Below are positions 1 through 10,461 of a stretch of 64,000 bases of DNA, one piece after another. The translations under genes and the position numbers were made by a program. Source of the stretch: Marsupella aquatica (Eukaryota > Marchantiophyta); assembly GCA_973895155.1 (NCBI GenBank), contig OZ316892.1:24366001-24430000 (forward strand). Reading direction: 5' to 3'. The notes beneath the pieces are model-generated. The model searched no databases, was not told the origin of the DNA, and worked only from the letters and a program-made list of their open reading frames with translations. Each line of letters opens with the position of its first letter. Positions within the stretch are counted from its first letter, which is position 1.

Positions 1-267
1 GTCTATGCCAGTACCTTGTGAAGTCGTATGTTAGACATGGCACGCCCTGCAAAAGTCTTGCACCTTTTTTGACCTCAAACTTTGATCATTTCAATGCATC
101 ATTTATATTGTGTACCTAAAGGTCATCCCAATATAAACCTTGCGTACATAAGTGGGATGGCCTTTAAGGTCACAACATGAATAATCCATTCCATCAACAA
201 TCAATTTGAAACCAATCACATACTCCATCCATACTCCATTGAAAACTTCTGCTGAGAGATGTAACAT

Positions 268-326
268 GTGATGGAGGGGAATTGAACCCCTAATTGAGAA
301 AGGATCTCAAGTTGCCAATCTATCAC
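268..326 (-). other. tRNA-like hairpin set without a D-arm
   Basis: Read on the minus strand, 59 bases fold into three tRNA-like parts. There is a 7-bp acceptor-like stem (320-326 with 268-274, one G-U pair). A 5-bp stem with a 7-base loop reads TTGAG-ATCCTTT-CTCAA (294-310), with CCT in the anticodon position. A 5-bp T-stem carries the loop TTCAATT (275-291). The D-arm is replaced by 9 unpaired bases (311-319), so this is not a normal cytosolic tRNA. It may be a truncated tRNA, a tRNA-derived SINE end or chance folding. Confidence 0.3.
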
Positions 327-408
327 CCCCTATCCTATCCCACTACACCCACTAATATTAACAAAACAAAACATATATACTCTCAAAAACTAAACAATAG
401 CATGACAT

Positions 409-3400
409 TCATACCATTGTTTGAAGATATTGATCCAATGCACGTCTATCTAATGGATCCAACACATAGATACGATCCATAACCCCTTCTTTCATGGTTA
501 AGCTAACACTAGCAATGACCATTTCAATATCCATCCATTTCAAATCAGTGGTATCATATCTGAATTCACTTTTGCTCTTACCAATAGGACTATACCAATT
601 TAACAACAGTTCACAAATGCTACCTGATTGCCCTGCGAGTGGAGTTGGCCTATCCATCAAATCAATTGGTAACCGACAATTGCCCCACCTACTACCATAC
701 TTCTGTCTCATTTGGACAATCCGACCCAACCAGAAATATTTCTTACCTGCTGAGATTGCCTCCACCACAGCCTTATTCTTTCCTCCCTTTTTTTTCCAGA
801 TCTAGTACTTGGAGTAGGATTATGATCAGACTCAAATGCAATTGCACAATCAGTGCCAACATCAACAAAACATGAGTTAGGACTGGCTTCTTGCACTTTT
901 CTCTTGCCAGTACTATAGTATAGCACTTGTTTCACCCTGGTCAGCCTATCTTTTGACAAATGTGGATTGCCTACCAGCTGGCTTACCAGAGTGGATTTGT
1001 AAATCACCTTGCCTTCATAAGTAACAGTAGGCACTACCTTGGTACAATTCTGCACATTAGTTACAGCATGGACAACTGATCCAAACACATGCCGAACTTC
1101 ATGGCCTAATGTCTCAAGCTCATCTGAGGGGTCTACATCAAACTGTATATCATCTCTGTGTCCATCATCTGAATGCATCTCAGGAACAACAATGGGATCT
1201 GGTTCTGTTAACCATGCATCTATTCTATTCAGATCATCCTCAGGATCTTCCAATTATGAAAATCTCCAGTTGGGCGAGGACCTATGTCCGGTGGTTGGTG
1301 CTCTACTTGCTCCTCAGAATCATTGCAAACAACTGCTTCCTTCATAACCACCTCTAGTGGCCAGGTCTCACTTTCCACAACCCAAGGACATGTCCACCAT
1401 CTCTTTCTAGCTGCTGGTAAGGAACTTCGTGGAGACATCTGCAATTGATGCATAAGATCCTTAGCAGCAACAAAACCTTCTTTAAGGGCTGCAACCACTA
1501 ATTCATTAGTCTCAATGAGAGAATAGTCAAGTAGATTTGGTGCTTCCTCCCCTTCCCCTATAGGATGAATCTTCCCCCATACATGATCTTGCTTCTTATG
1601 TGAACGACCTATCTTCAAGCCTTCTGGTCCATATTCCAGGGCAGCAAGCCGGTTCAATCCAACAGCACTATCCAACAGAGAGCCAAAATCATAATTTTGC
1701 TCATGGCCACTCATGCCTCCTACCTTGCTGAAGAAAATCTCACAACAATCCGAACCTAGCAAGTGGAAGGGAACACCTAGATGTGGGAACTTATCTCGAA
1801 AGGCACAAATTAACAACACAATGAAATGACATGACATGTTAACATCATGAAAGGCCTGAATAGACATCATGTCTTTCTCAGTGTGTGCTGCAAAGTTCCC
1901 ACCCACTGAATGGTCACCAAACCTCAACCACAATCTCCACAAACGTAGAAAGAATGAAACCTTGGATGCTAACACAATACGGGACCTCAAGTCATATATG
2001 AACTGGAGAAAAGAAAATATCTAAGTAATCTGCACAAATCTCCAAGTACAACTGAGTTCCTAAACTTTGTTCATGTCGTACATCTCTCCTCTCATACATA
2101 TCTTTCAGACATTGCTGCACTCTTCTTGCTGCTATTCGTTGTGGACCTGCCCAATTCTGCCGGTCAGTTCTATTCACATCATCCCAAGCCATGCCATGTT
2201 CATGAATTGGATAATGATTGTAGACATTAGCTACATAAGATAAAGATGCATGTTGATCTCCTAGCACCAGTAAAGAAGACACTCTGTCTAAGGGGTTTAT
2301 CATCTTTTTCCCATTGTGAGGTTGGTCTTGGTCACCAAAGCTATACAAATCCCCATTTGGTAGAATTGAAACAGAGTATGCCCACCCTTCCCACCCAACT
2401 CCGTACCTTGGGTATGATCCATTCTGCCCTCTATAATCTTCCAGCATCAACTTTCGGCGATGTGCATCACCATCACTAGCATGTCCAAGCAAAGGGCCTA
2501 CCATAGCTCTACAATATTCATCCCAAAAAGCCTTTAACTGGACCCAGTGCTCTCGTACCCAAGAAGCTGTGAACTTATTACAAGTTGGAAGTGCACACAC
2601 AGCCAATTTAGGTAAGGACTCATGCAGAGGATTCACAATCACAACTCGGGCATACATGCACTTGGGGCATTGTTCAAATGTACTTACAATTTTATCATAC
2701 CCCTCATCACCTTCACCAACTAGAATTTCCAAACCATAGGAGCATACATGCTGCTCTGAAGGTCCACAGAAACCAATGAGAGTATCATACTTTGCCTCCC
2801 ATCTGAAACACAGACATGCAATTTTTCAATATCACAGCAATTCCAGCCAAGTGCGACTTGTAAAGTCATTAAAAAAACAATTGGAAAAATGTCCAGTTCC
2901 AATTACCTAGGGCGTTCTTTGATCCTTGTTTCATCCTCAACAAAGATAACAGGCACATCCCCCTCAATGCCCAATGAGTGCTTTGCAGCAGACAACACTC
3001 TAGCAATCTCCTGAAAGGTTTCCTTCCGTAACCCGGTTCGAAAAGGTGTGAGTTTTGCTCTATCACGTTTTAGGGTCACAAGGCTAGGGGCTGTCAAGTT
3101 TCGTGCAAAACAATGAGCAACTTGACGGCCCCCAAATTGGAACATAGCCTGAGCAATAGCTCGAGTTCTATTACTGTAACGATGACCTTTTGGCTTCCTG
3201 CCTAAATTGCGAGCTACATCCTTCAAGAAATCCCACAAACCCTCCTTACCACCAAATGCACCATTCCTGTGTCCATTCAAAATACTCCTAAGAAACAATC
3301 TCAAATCCTTCCTGTCTGCTGCAACTCCTAACAACTCCTCTAGTTTTATTTTCTTGGTGCTCAAGGCACATACTTTCTTAGCCTGCAAAGCTAACAACCA

Positions 3401-4690
3401 ACGCTCTTTTCGTCGCACAGAGTTCAGCTTGTGCACTTGATCTCTTAACTCTGGGTTGGTCAAATAATCCAATCGTATACCACCAGCAGTGGTTCGGCTC
3501 CCTCTGTGGACTACTGCTTCCGTTTCCCTGTGCACCCGTCCACGAAAATCATCTTCTAGTGTTATAGAATCACATTCACTACAAGTTAGATTTTCAAATC
3601 CTCCTCCATTCTGTGATAACCTCAAGCAATCCTTGTGTCTAAAACAGCCTGCTATACTCACAACACAGTCTCTACTTGGATGGAAAACATCCAAGCAACA
3701 ACTTGGCTCACAATGCCATGTAATTCCCCCAAACTGATCATCCAAAATGCCGGAAATATCATAAGATATACCCTTCCATAACACTCGAGGCACACCTCTC
3801 TCTACCCATAATCCCCAGCAAAGCAAACTCAGACCAAGATCAACAGATTCACACACACCTGTACCTGAACCTGAACTGCTGCCTGTTCAGGACCCATCAG
3901 CTTTAAAGAACTTCAAAATCCCGCTCTGACCAGGATGTAGGTCCCTAGAATTAGTCCTCTTTGGCCTGCCCCTCTTCCCAGACCTCAAGGCAAGCATTTT
4001 TGTGTCATTCCTAGTCTCCAATGCATCCAAGTGATCTCGACTCACTAAGTGTGTTCTCAAATTGGGCTCCAAGGTAAGCTTCTTGGGGCACAAGTCAGTG
4101 TGAAGCATTCCACAGACAGTACAGCGAACCTTAAACAGGAAAGACCTGTTTGCATACTCAGGAGTACTGGGATCAGGAACAATACAGAATAGTTTGCCAT
4201 CATCCCCAAGCTCCGCATTCAATTGTTGAACTATCTCAACGCCTACTTTGATGGCGTCTGCATGATCATATTCTGGCTTCTCAGAGATGTCTGCTACCTG
4301 AACCAAAGTAGAAGGAATGCCCCTTCTCCGACAATAGTTATCCTTGTGCTTATTGAAGACCAAGTGTTTGGTCTTAAAATTACTAAAGCAATTGGAGATG
4401 GATTTAGGGTTCTGAGAGTTGTCTGCATTGCCATAAGTTTCCCTACATTCAAGACACTCCAGATGCCCTCGAACATCTGTCCCCTCATCCCAGGTACGAA
4501 TTCTCCAATTGTGATCACCATAACCCTTCTTATGTACCCATTTCTCTAACCTCATCCACTCATCTTTCCATAGCTTTGATGGGACATCTCCCATCAATTG
4601 TGACTCAAAAGAAGCCCTTACAGGGGAGGGTGCTGGTGCTATTGGCCCCAGTTGTGGTGTCCCAGTATTCGGACCCAAGGATGACAGGGT
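409..4690 (-). pseudogene. DDE transposase-like pseudogene with BED-like zinc fingers and BAH-like C-terminus
   Basis: One long minus-strand coding track in pieces. 4690-3890: two Cys/His clusters (CLEC...H and CTVC...H, BED-like) and a Lys/Arg-rich patch. 3856-2907: CxxC clusters, then a segment ending FVEDETRIKERP. An intron (about 2805-2907, GT...CAG) joins this to WEAKYDTLIGFCG at 2804. 2804-1992: contains GHASDGDAHRR. 1990-1229: contains LLGSDCCEIFFSKVGG. The acidic residues in the last three motifs could be the D-D-E triad of an RNase H-fold transposase, rather like P or hAT types, but I cannot name the superfamily. 768-409: a FWLGRIVQM segment resembling a BAH domain. Breaks: in-frame TGA at 3887-3889, a 2-base slip in an AT run near 1990, and single-base slips near 1247 and in an A8 run near 790. 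The 5' start is not identified. It is a dead copy. Confidence 0.6.
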
Positions 4691-4779
4691 ACTGGTGGGA
4701 TCCTCCCACCATCTCCAAGTTCTTGTTGTACAACAATAACTCTTCCATCCAGCTCAGACAGATCAATTAATTTCTCATG

Positions 4780-5718
4780 TACAGGTTTCACTCAACCAGG
4801 AAGTCTCTCATCCCAAAAATCAAAGTCAAAGTCTAGAGTAGAGCCAATACGAGCCCTGAAATCATGTAGGGTGTGTCCTTCTTTGAATGACAAAACACAG
4901 ATTGGTAAATCAGCCTTGTCATCCCCAACTTTGCGTATTAATTTAATAGAGTTGGGTTTAGGGGCTGCTATTGCAATACAAATCTACAACATGCATAGCA
5001 CCATTGCTTTTGAAGTCAATAACAAAAAGACCTGCACAAATACATTTGAAATACACCCAATGCAAACACATTAGGATCTTCAAGAGATGCAATGACAGTG
5101 AACATACACATTCTCATGTAATATACATATTGTCACCATACATTTAACAATATAAGTGCTAATAGGCCAAAACACTTTATAATGCAATCCATCATACATG
5201 CAAATGTATTCAGTGAAAATCATGATATACCGTTAAAGTTGGATAAAATATCTTTGGACAAAATATCCTTTTCGCCTGGACTTCTAACAATTCCCGAGGT
5301 TTAGTGCTTCTGCTCATCAAAATGCAGCACTATTAGTGACCTTAATTATGACAAAATGTCAACACTAATAAAATTGGGTACTACCACCCATGATGCAACT
5401 TAAGTATTTGCTTTGCTCGTACCCTGAAACCTAAGTAATAGGTTTGTTCATTATTCAGATCACTGGATCCATGAAATGTGGTCCCTGATTGAGTGTTTCG
5501 ACCTTTGCATTGAGGCGCATCTGTAAGGACATATTTAAATAAACAAGTCCTACCCTTGCGCAGCGAATATAATACGTCACAAGTCCTAATCGTTAAACTA
5601 TCGTGCAGGGTTGGTACTGTGGATGTGTTCGGTTACACCTGGTGATTGAAGTTATTTTTATTGGTGGTTTTGGTAGCTCTGCTTCCTGGCTGCGTCGGAG
5701 AATCTAATTGTTGCAAAG
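4780..5718. other. Non-coding stretch between two elements
   Basis: No convincing coding frame or RNA gene is visible. The sequence is moderately AT-rich. It should hold the outer end of the left transposon and the promoter side of the F-box-like gene at 5719, but I could not find terminal inverted repeats or a target-site duplication here. Confidence 0.4.
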
Positions 5719-6234
5719 ATGGGATCCGTTTTAGCCCACGAGCATAGGAAATATATTCGAGGAAAAGTGCCCGGTGTGGAATGCGGAAGTTTGTTGAATG
5801 GACTTCCCGATCAACTCGTTGAATCTCACATTTGGCCCCTCCTAGCCTTGTCTTGCACACAAGATGAACACCTTGGCCTTGACCTAAAACTTCTACCAAA
5901 AGAACGACTGACTCGAATGAGAACAATCATTTGTCTTGGAGCCACCTCAAAGAAATGGAACCATCTTGTTGTTGGTACACGATTTTGGGCGCTATTGAAA
6001 TATGCAGTCCGTGAGATCAATGACATAAACAAAATGCTCGCAAGCATTCCTAATGCCGACCTTCTCTCAAACATACATATTGCTAGGGTCTTCCGAGAGG
6101 AAACTCATTTCCTCCCTCCCATAGATATGCTTGGGTGCTTTTCGTATGAGCAGTTAGATCAGTTTCTTAGAGTTTGGATAAATCTTGGAGAAAGCACGAA
6201 GCGGAAAATTCATGCATGGCATGGACAAGTCTGA
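5719..6234 (+). CDS. F-box-like protein
   Basis: A 171-codon frame with a good ATG after TGCAAAG. Residues about 24-85 follow the F-box pattern: a Leu-Pro pair (LNGLPDQLV), an Ile-Trp-Pro helix (HIWPLL), then a Ser-Lys-Lys-Trp turn and FWALLK. F-box proteins usually bind SKP1 in SCF ubiquitin ligases. No leucine-rich or kelch repeats follow, so no substrate domain is visible. It sits 5' of the methyltransferase gene and a dyad copy lies 27 bases after its stop. It could be transposon cargo or a captured host fragment. The F-box call rests on pattern only. Confidence 0.5.
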   Translation: MGSVLAHEHRKYIRGKVPGVECGSLLNGLPDQLVESHIWPLLALSCTQDEHLGLDLKLLPKERLTRMRTIICLGATSKKWNHLVVGTRFWALLKYAVREINDINKMLASIPNADLLSNIHIARVFREETHFLPPIDMLGCFSYEQLDQFLRVWINLGESTKRKIHAWHGQV

Positions 6235-6260
6235 GTGGATGAGGCATTGCTGCGAACATC

Positions 6261-6274
6261 CGATAAATTTATCG
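6261..6274. repeat. Core palindrome CGATAAATTTATCG (copy 1)
   Basis: A perfect 14-bp palindrome, followed after 7 bases by TCATTCC-like sequence that matches the outer half-site of the longer dyad. Confidence 0.8.
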
Positions 6275-6609
6275 CACTCCTCATTCCTCTAGTCGATTTT
6301 GGGTGCTCTAAGGTTTGCTCGAGAAGAGCTTGTAAAGAAACACTTTGAATGTAATTGACTCTGCCTCCCCTGACTTCGGGTTGTGTGGTCCAGAGTGTAT
6401 TTGTTTGCGCCTCTTTGGACGATTAGCTGACAAGTGTATTGGCTTCATAGCCCGTTATACAAGGTACTATAAAGTTGGATGAAACTTGTAGAATTGTAAT
6501 TAGTATGTTCTCCAAAATTTATTCCTGATTTCTATTCGGTGATCAAGCCATGCTCGAGCGACGCATTTTTGTACCCTACTAGGATCCTCCAAAATGGGGG
6601 AATGGAGCC

Positions 6610-7263
6610 ATGCTGGACCAGCTAAGGAGGCTGGATGAGTCACTAATTTTAAAGATATGCAGGCTGGTAGTAAAACCGTTTTACCATAACGCATTTCACT
6701 TCTATGTAGATCAGGTAGGGGGAGAAATTTATATTCGGTGGGATAGATATGTTGGATTTTCTAGAAGAGTTATCCTACTCTTTCTAAAAACCGGTGCAGT
6801 AAGACGTTTTATACTCCACTGCTGTCATGTTGTGAAGGGCAATCTTGCTTATGAGCCAGAATTCTATGCCGACAACAGACGTAGAGCATTCGATGAGATT
6901 CAGGATGTGATTGACGAGCTGGACAATCCTCTTGCCACCGAGTTTTTTATTGACACTGGTGGGAAACTATATTCATACAAGATTCTTCAACTCCCCCCCC
7001 AACCGGTCTGTGCGCTCTTTAACTTGATCTATGTAAGTGGCCTGTGGACGAACGTCCTTGCCAATGGTGAGATCTGTCCATGCTGCACAAATGCTTGTTG
7101 TGACATTCCGTCACGCCGGTATTCAGTATCAGTAGTGAATCCTGAGACTGGTGAAGTTGATTACCATTGGCTGTGGGCTTATGATCATCGCGTCACTCAT
7201 ATTCCCCAATGGCCCAAGAAGCGGATCGAACGCTTTGCTCTGGCGAGGTTCAACTATGATTAG
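6610..7263 (+). CDS. Hypothetical protein with a Cys cluster
   Basis: An open frame of 217 codons that I do not recognise. It starts at an ATG at 6610. Residues about 164-172 carry a Cys cluster (CPCCTNACC) that could bind zinc, followed by a Trp-rich segment (DYHWLWAYDHRV). There is no signal peptide or membrane segment. It lies between the F-box-like gene and the ParB/methyltransferase gene, on the same strand and in the same palindrome-bearing block, so it is probably an element gene. Function is unknown. Confidence 0.4.
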   Translation: MLDQLRRLDESLILKICRLVVKPFYHNAFHFYVDQVGGEIYIRWDRYVGFSRRVILLFLKTGAVRRFILHCCHVVKGNLAYEPEFYADNRRRAFDEIQDVIDELDNPLATEFFIDTGGKLYSYKILQLPPQPVCALFNLIYVSGLWTNVLANGEICPCCTNACCDIPSRRYSVSVVNPETGEVDYHWLWAYDHRVTHIPQWPKKRIERFALARFNYD

Positions 7264-7306
7264 GGTTTAGGTTTAGGGGTTAAGGTTTTGGATTTAGGGT
7301 TCCGTA
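7261..7306 (+). repeat. Interstitial telomere-like repeats
   Basis: Degenerate TTTAGGG units run directly after the stop codon of the upstream frame (TAGGGTTTAGG, TTTAGGGG, TTTAGGG). Short telo-box tracts of this kind are common in plant 5' regions and could be a promoter element for the next gene. Confidence 0.45.
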
Positions 7307-7360
7307 GCTGATTCTTCGACCTGTACACTCGGCCGTCAATTTAAAGAAGGCTCACTTTTG

Positions 7361-7461
7361 CGATAATTTTATCAGTCATTTGCATTGCGGGTCTCTTTGT
7401 CCTTGTGTGATGAGATGTTGTGTCCACATGTGCTGTGAGATTGGCGGCAATAATTTTATCG
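7361..7461. repeat. Two variant dyad cores upstream of the ParB/methyltransferase gene
   Basis: 7361-7374 reads CGATAATTTTATCA and 7449-7461 reads AATAATTTTATCG. Each is followed at the fixed 7-base distance by GCATTG, the outer half-site. Their place just before the ATG at 7500 makes an operator role possible. Confidence 0.65.
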
Positions 7462-7499
7462 CTCTTTGCATTGGAATTTGTTTATTTTTAGACTTTGCC

Positions 7500-9296
7500 A
7501 TGGCTGCTAGTGGAAAGAGTGGATCTGCTGAGGCAGAAAGTCTCATGACAAGCCTCACCAATGTAATTTGGACGAGTGAAGACATTTGTGAAGAGGTCAT
7601 GTGTATCAAGAAGTCATGGTACTTCCGTGATGCCAGATTATAGTCCACGGGTTTCGAAGATTGTGCTACCCCAATCCTTTGGGTCCAGTTGCAAAAATCG
7701 GCGAAGGTTAATGTTTCGTATGGCCCTGTCATTGCTGTTGCCGTCGTCGAGTTCATGGTTGGCCACGGGGAGGGAAAAGTGTTGACAGAGGGCCTTAGTT
7801 TCTTGACAATGTGTGGGCGCAAGGGTTTCACATCTCTCATTGTTACTCTCGATAACTTTGATGAGAAATCGATGGACAGTTATCCAGAAGATCCCCTTGT
7901 TGCAGAAGTTCGGGCAAGAGAGATGAATGTTATGGGTTCGGCTTGGATCGGCCAGTATGTGCAAGATTGTGATGCCATCATGCTTCCAAGGGTGAATGCA
8001 GAGTACAAGAGACTTGTGGGTGAAGAGTTCAAACCTGTCTGCAAAATTGTTTTCAAGAAACCAGGTTCAAGTGGCAGCGGTGGTTCTAATGCCGATAAAA
8101 TGTCGGGGCGGAAAGAACCATTGCAATCCTCTACACATATTGACATGGACGAACCTACAACTTCTGGTCGGGTTTCGGGAAGTGGAAGAGGGAAAGGGAG
8201 AGGTAGCGGTAGGGGAGATGCCGCGGGAACCTCTGACGGTGGGAAGAAGAGCCAGGAAACTGGAGGTAGTGGGAGAGGCCGGGGCAACTGTCGAGGACCA
8301 TCCGTTAAACCAAGCAAAAGTAAAGGATCCGAGGGATCCGGGCCATCTGGTTCTGGACTTAGCACAAAGAGGAAGAGGACTGGCTGGACTGAGACGGTGG
8401 CTGCAGAAGTAGATAGAGCTCCGTCAATTCCATCAGTTCTAGTCGCGGTTCCTGCGGCGCCATTGGTAAGTACTACGTCGTTGTACTGTTTAACAAATAC
8501 GAAATCCGATAAAAATCTCGCTGTTTATTTCCTGAATTGCGGATTGTGGAGTTATGTTGAACAAATGTGAACTCCGATAAAAATCTCGCAGTTTCTTTCC
8601 TTAATTGAATTTGCAACGCTTTTGTAGGCTGATCAGGAGGAGGAGACGACTCTTTCGATGTATGAGACGGACGCGATCAAGGCAGAGCTCAGTCTTCTGA
8701 TGCAACGAAGGGTGCAAAGGACAACTGTGCTTCTGCATGTTGACAATCTCATATTTGATGAGGAGGGGGATTTGTCAACTTTGATTAGACCAATGGATAG
8801 ATTGCATGTGGAAAATATCAAGATACTTCTCATGAAAAACCCCACCAACTTCAGTGCCCCGTTCGTGCTGTGTGTGGATCCGAAGGATTGTCCCACAACC
8901 GCAGATTGGGACATCCTGAAGTCAAGGGTATGGAAGTATAGAATTATTGGAGGGAATCATCGTGCTCGGGCAAAGTCTGAGTTGTTTAAAATGTACGGGA
9001 AGAAAATATATGGTGAGCTGGAAGCTTGGGTTTACGCTGGGCTTACGAGATCCGAGGTCCAAAAGTTAGGCTTCCAGCATAACTATGACCAGGAGTATCG
9101 GAAGAACATGACTAAAATTGACCAAGTTCGCGCTTGTCACAATATTTTCCTTGAAATGGGTGTGGGCTCGACTAAAGATGTCCTCGAAGCATGTTGTCAA
9201 GAATGCATGATGGAGAACACGCCAGGAGTTCGTGACTCCATGGCCAAACATGATCCGGCTTTCCAAATTGCTTTCCGAACAGGTACAATCGGCTGA
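7500..9296 (+). CDS. N-terminal and ParB-like part of a ParB/DNA-methyltransferase gene
   Basis: The frame starts at ATG 7500 and runs to 8465 except for one in-frame TAG (7641-7643) where CAG would fit. A GTAAGT...TTTGTAG intron (8466-8627, 162 bases) then joins to 8628-9296 in the same frame. Part 1, to about residue 170, is unrecognised. Part 2 (about 8060-8390) is a Gly/Ser/Arg-rich linker with RGRG-type repeats. Part 3 (about 8730-9240) is ParB-like: a RPMDRLHVENI strand-helix, then YRIIGGNHRARAKSEL (about 8937-8984), the GNHR signature of the ParB/sulfiredoxin nuclease fold. In phages and bacteria this domain is often joined to a DNA methylase, and here the methylase frame follows directly. 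The end at 9296 is artificial, because the reading frame shifts near 9281-9297. It is probably an element gene in early decay. Confidence 0.65.
8466..8627 (+). other. Intron carrying two dyad-like copies
   Basis: Donor GTAAGT at 8466 and acceptor TTTGTAG ending 8627. The length is a multiple of three and both sides are in frame. Inside are two copies of CGATAAAAATCTCG (8507-8520, 8575-8588), diverged versions of the core palindrome, about 68 bases apart. Confidence 0.65.
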
Positions 9297-10264
9297 GGTC
9301 CTTACGCGAGGGCACAACAGAAGCGTTTGAACAAACATGGAAAAATGCGGACAGGGATTCTTTTCCCTACTATCTCCATGTTGGTGATGTTCGAATTTTG
9401 GATTCTTTTGTTCAGCCAAGGGCTTACACCCTTGCGGTTGCGGATATTCCGTATGGTTTTAATGCTCCTGGTTCGGAGTTTGATGAAGTGGCCTTCATAG
9501 AAAAGGACATTTTAGACATGTTGACAAGTTTCTCAAAGATGACGACCGCTAAGCAGTGGAGGTTTGTTGTGATCCATTCACTACAACAAACGCATATGGT
9601 GATGTCTGCACTAGAGAGTGTATGCAACTGTGGGGTCGAGGCTGGAATCTGGGAGAAGACTAACATTCATGAGCGTCCCGCTCGAGCTCGATTGGCGTGG
9701 GGTTTTGAGAATTGGTCGATAGGTTTCTATAGCGAGGAAGGCATTCGGAACATGGACATGTACAATTTCCAACCGGATGAGTCTCATGTCAATATCATCA
9801 AGGTTCCATGTGTAACCAAGAAGTCCGTTGATCCGTTGGGATTTGTTGTGAACCCGTATCAGAAGCCTGTTGGTTTGGGGGCTTGGTTTGTTTCCCATTT
9901 CTCTGAGAAATGGGATTGGGTTATTGATCTTTGTTGTGGAACTGGATCGACATTAGCTGCTACGCTCCTCAATTCTCGCCAGGGTTGTGCTGTTGATAAG
10001 AGTTCTACGCAGATTGATTTTGTGAAATCCCGGATCATGATTGTGGAGTCAAACTGGAATTTATATGAAGAATCCCAGATTGAAGGGCACGGCGTTGAAG
10101 GTCATGAGATTCAACCACCAATTGCAGGCCAATTGGGTGTTCTCGGGACATCGACTTACGTAGTTGAGGTCGTGAAGGAGACCGAAGAGGAACAAGAAGA
10201 AACTGAGGAAGAGCCTCCCAGAACACCAAATGAGGATGATCTCAACGACATGTTATTAGATTAG
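9281..10264 (+). CDS. Amino-type (N6-adenine/N4-cytosine) DNA methyltransferase domain
   Basis: The second half of the ParB/methyltransferase gene, in a frame shifted from the ParB part. Motif order is that of beta-class amino-methyltransferases. The catalytic motif IV comes first as ADIPYGF (DIPY at 9443-9454, a variant of D-P-P-Y). The SAM-binding motif I comes later as IDLCCGTGSTLAAT (about 9922-9963), followed by an acidic motif II (AVDK). This would transfer methyl groups from SAM to an exocyclic amino group of adenine or cytosine. A Glu-rich tail (EETEEEPP) ends the protein. Both key motifs are intact, so activity is possible if the upstream frame break is an assembly error or is spliced out. 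I see no eukaryotic MT-A70 (DPPW) signature. It resembles bacterial or phage enzymes more than plant C5 methyltransferases. Confidence 0.72.
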   Translation, partial: RYNRLRSLREGTTEAFEQTWKNADRDSFPYYLHVGDVRILDSFVQPRAYTLAVADIPYGFNAPGSEFDEVAFIEKDILDMLTSFSKMTTAKQWRFVVIHSLQQTHMVMSALESVCNCGVEAGIWEKTNIHERPARARLAWGFENWSIGFYSEEGIRNMDMYNFQPDESHVNIIKVPCVTKKSVDPLGFVVNPYQKPVGLGAWFVSHFSEKWDWVIDLCCGTGSTLAATLLNSRQGCAVDKSSTQIDFVKSRIMIVESNWNLYEESQIEGHGVEGHEIQPPIAGQLGVLGTSTYVVEVVKETEEEQEETEEEPPRTPNEDDLNDMLLD

Positions 10265-10295
10265 TTGCGTGTGCTCGTTAGGATAATGTCAATCA

Positions 10296-10335
10296 CCAAT
10301 GGAGTTGTCGATAAATTTATCGGATTCTGTATTCC
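10296..10335. repeat. 40-bp dyad, core CGATAAATTTATCG at 10309-10322
   Basis: The core is perfect. The outer half-sites sit symmetrically 7 bases away: CCAATG at 10296-10301 and TATTCC at 10330-10335. Confidence 0.75.
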
Positions 10336-10367
10336 ATGAGGAAGAACCTTTGTCACATTTATTAATG

Positions 10368-10381
10368 CGATAAATTTATCG
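10368..10381. repeat. Core palindrome CGATAAATTTATCG
   Basis: A perfect core followed by GACTTTGCAT, in the intergenic region between the convergent methyltransferase and transposase genes. Confidence 0.75.
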
Positions 10382-10421
10382 GACTTTGCATATATCGGAC
10401 TGTCGCGGTGTTCTAGCTGGG

Positions 10422-10461
10422 GGAATGGAGTTGTCGATAATCTTATCGGACTTAGCATTGT
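10422..10461. repeat. 40-bp dyad, core CGATAATCTTATCG at 10435-10448
   Basis: GGAATG (10422-10427), 7 bases, core, 7 bases, CATTGT (10456-10461). The symmetric placement of the outer half-sites defines the full motif. Confidence 0.8.

Noticed and set aside
7380-7643. Stand-alone 87-residue frame starting at 7380
   Set aside because: It is the first part of the ParB/methyltransferase gene. The same frame resumes after the TAG, and the better start is ATG 7500.
7880-8365. 161-residue Pro-rich frame on the minus strand
   Set aside because: It is an antisense shadow of the Gly/Arg-rich linker in the ParB/methyltransferase gene.
9283-9320. A 38-base intron that would repair the ParB/methyltransferase frame
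   Set aside because: It has GT...AG ends and restores frame, but is shorter than normal plant introns. A frameshift or assembly indel is more likely.
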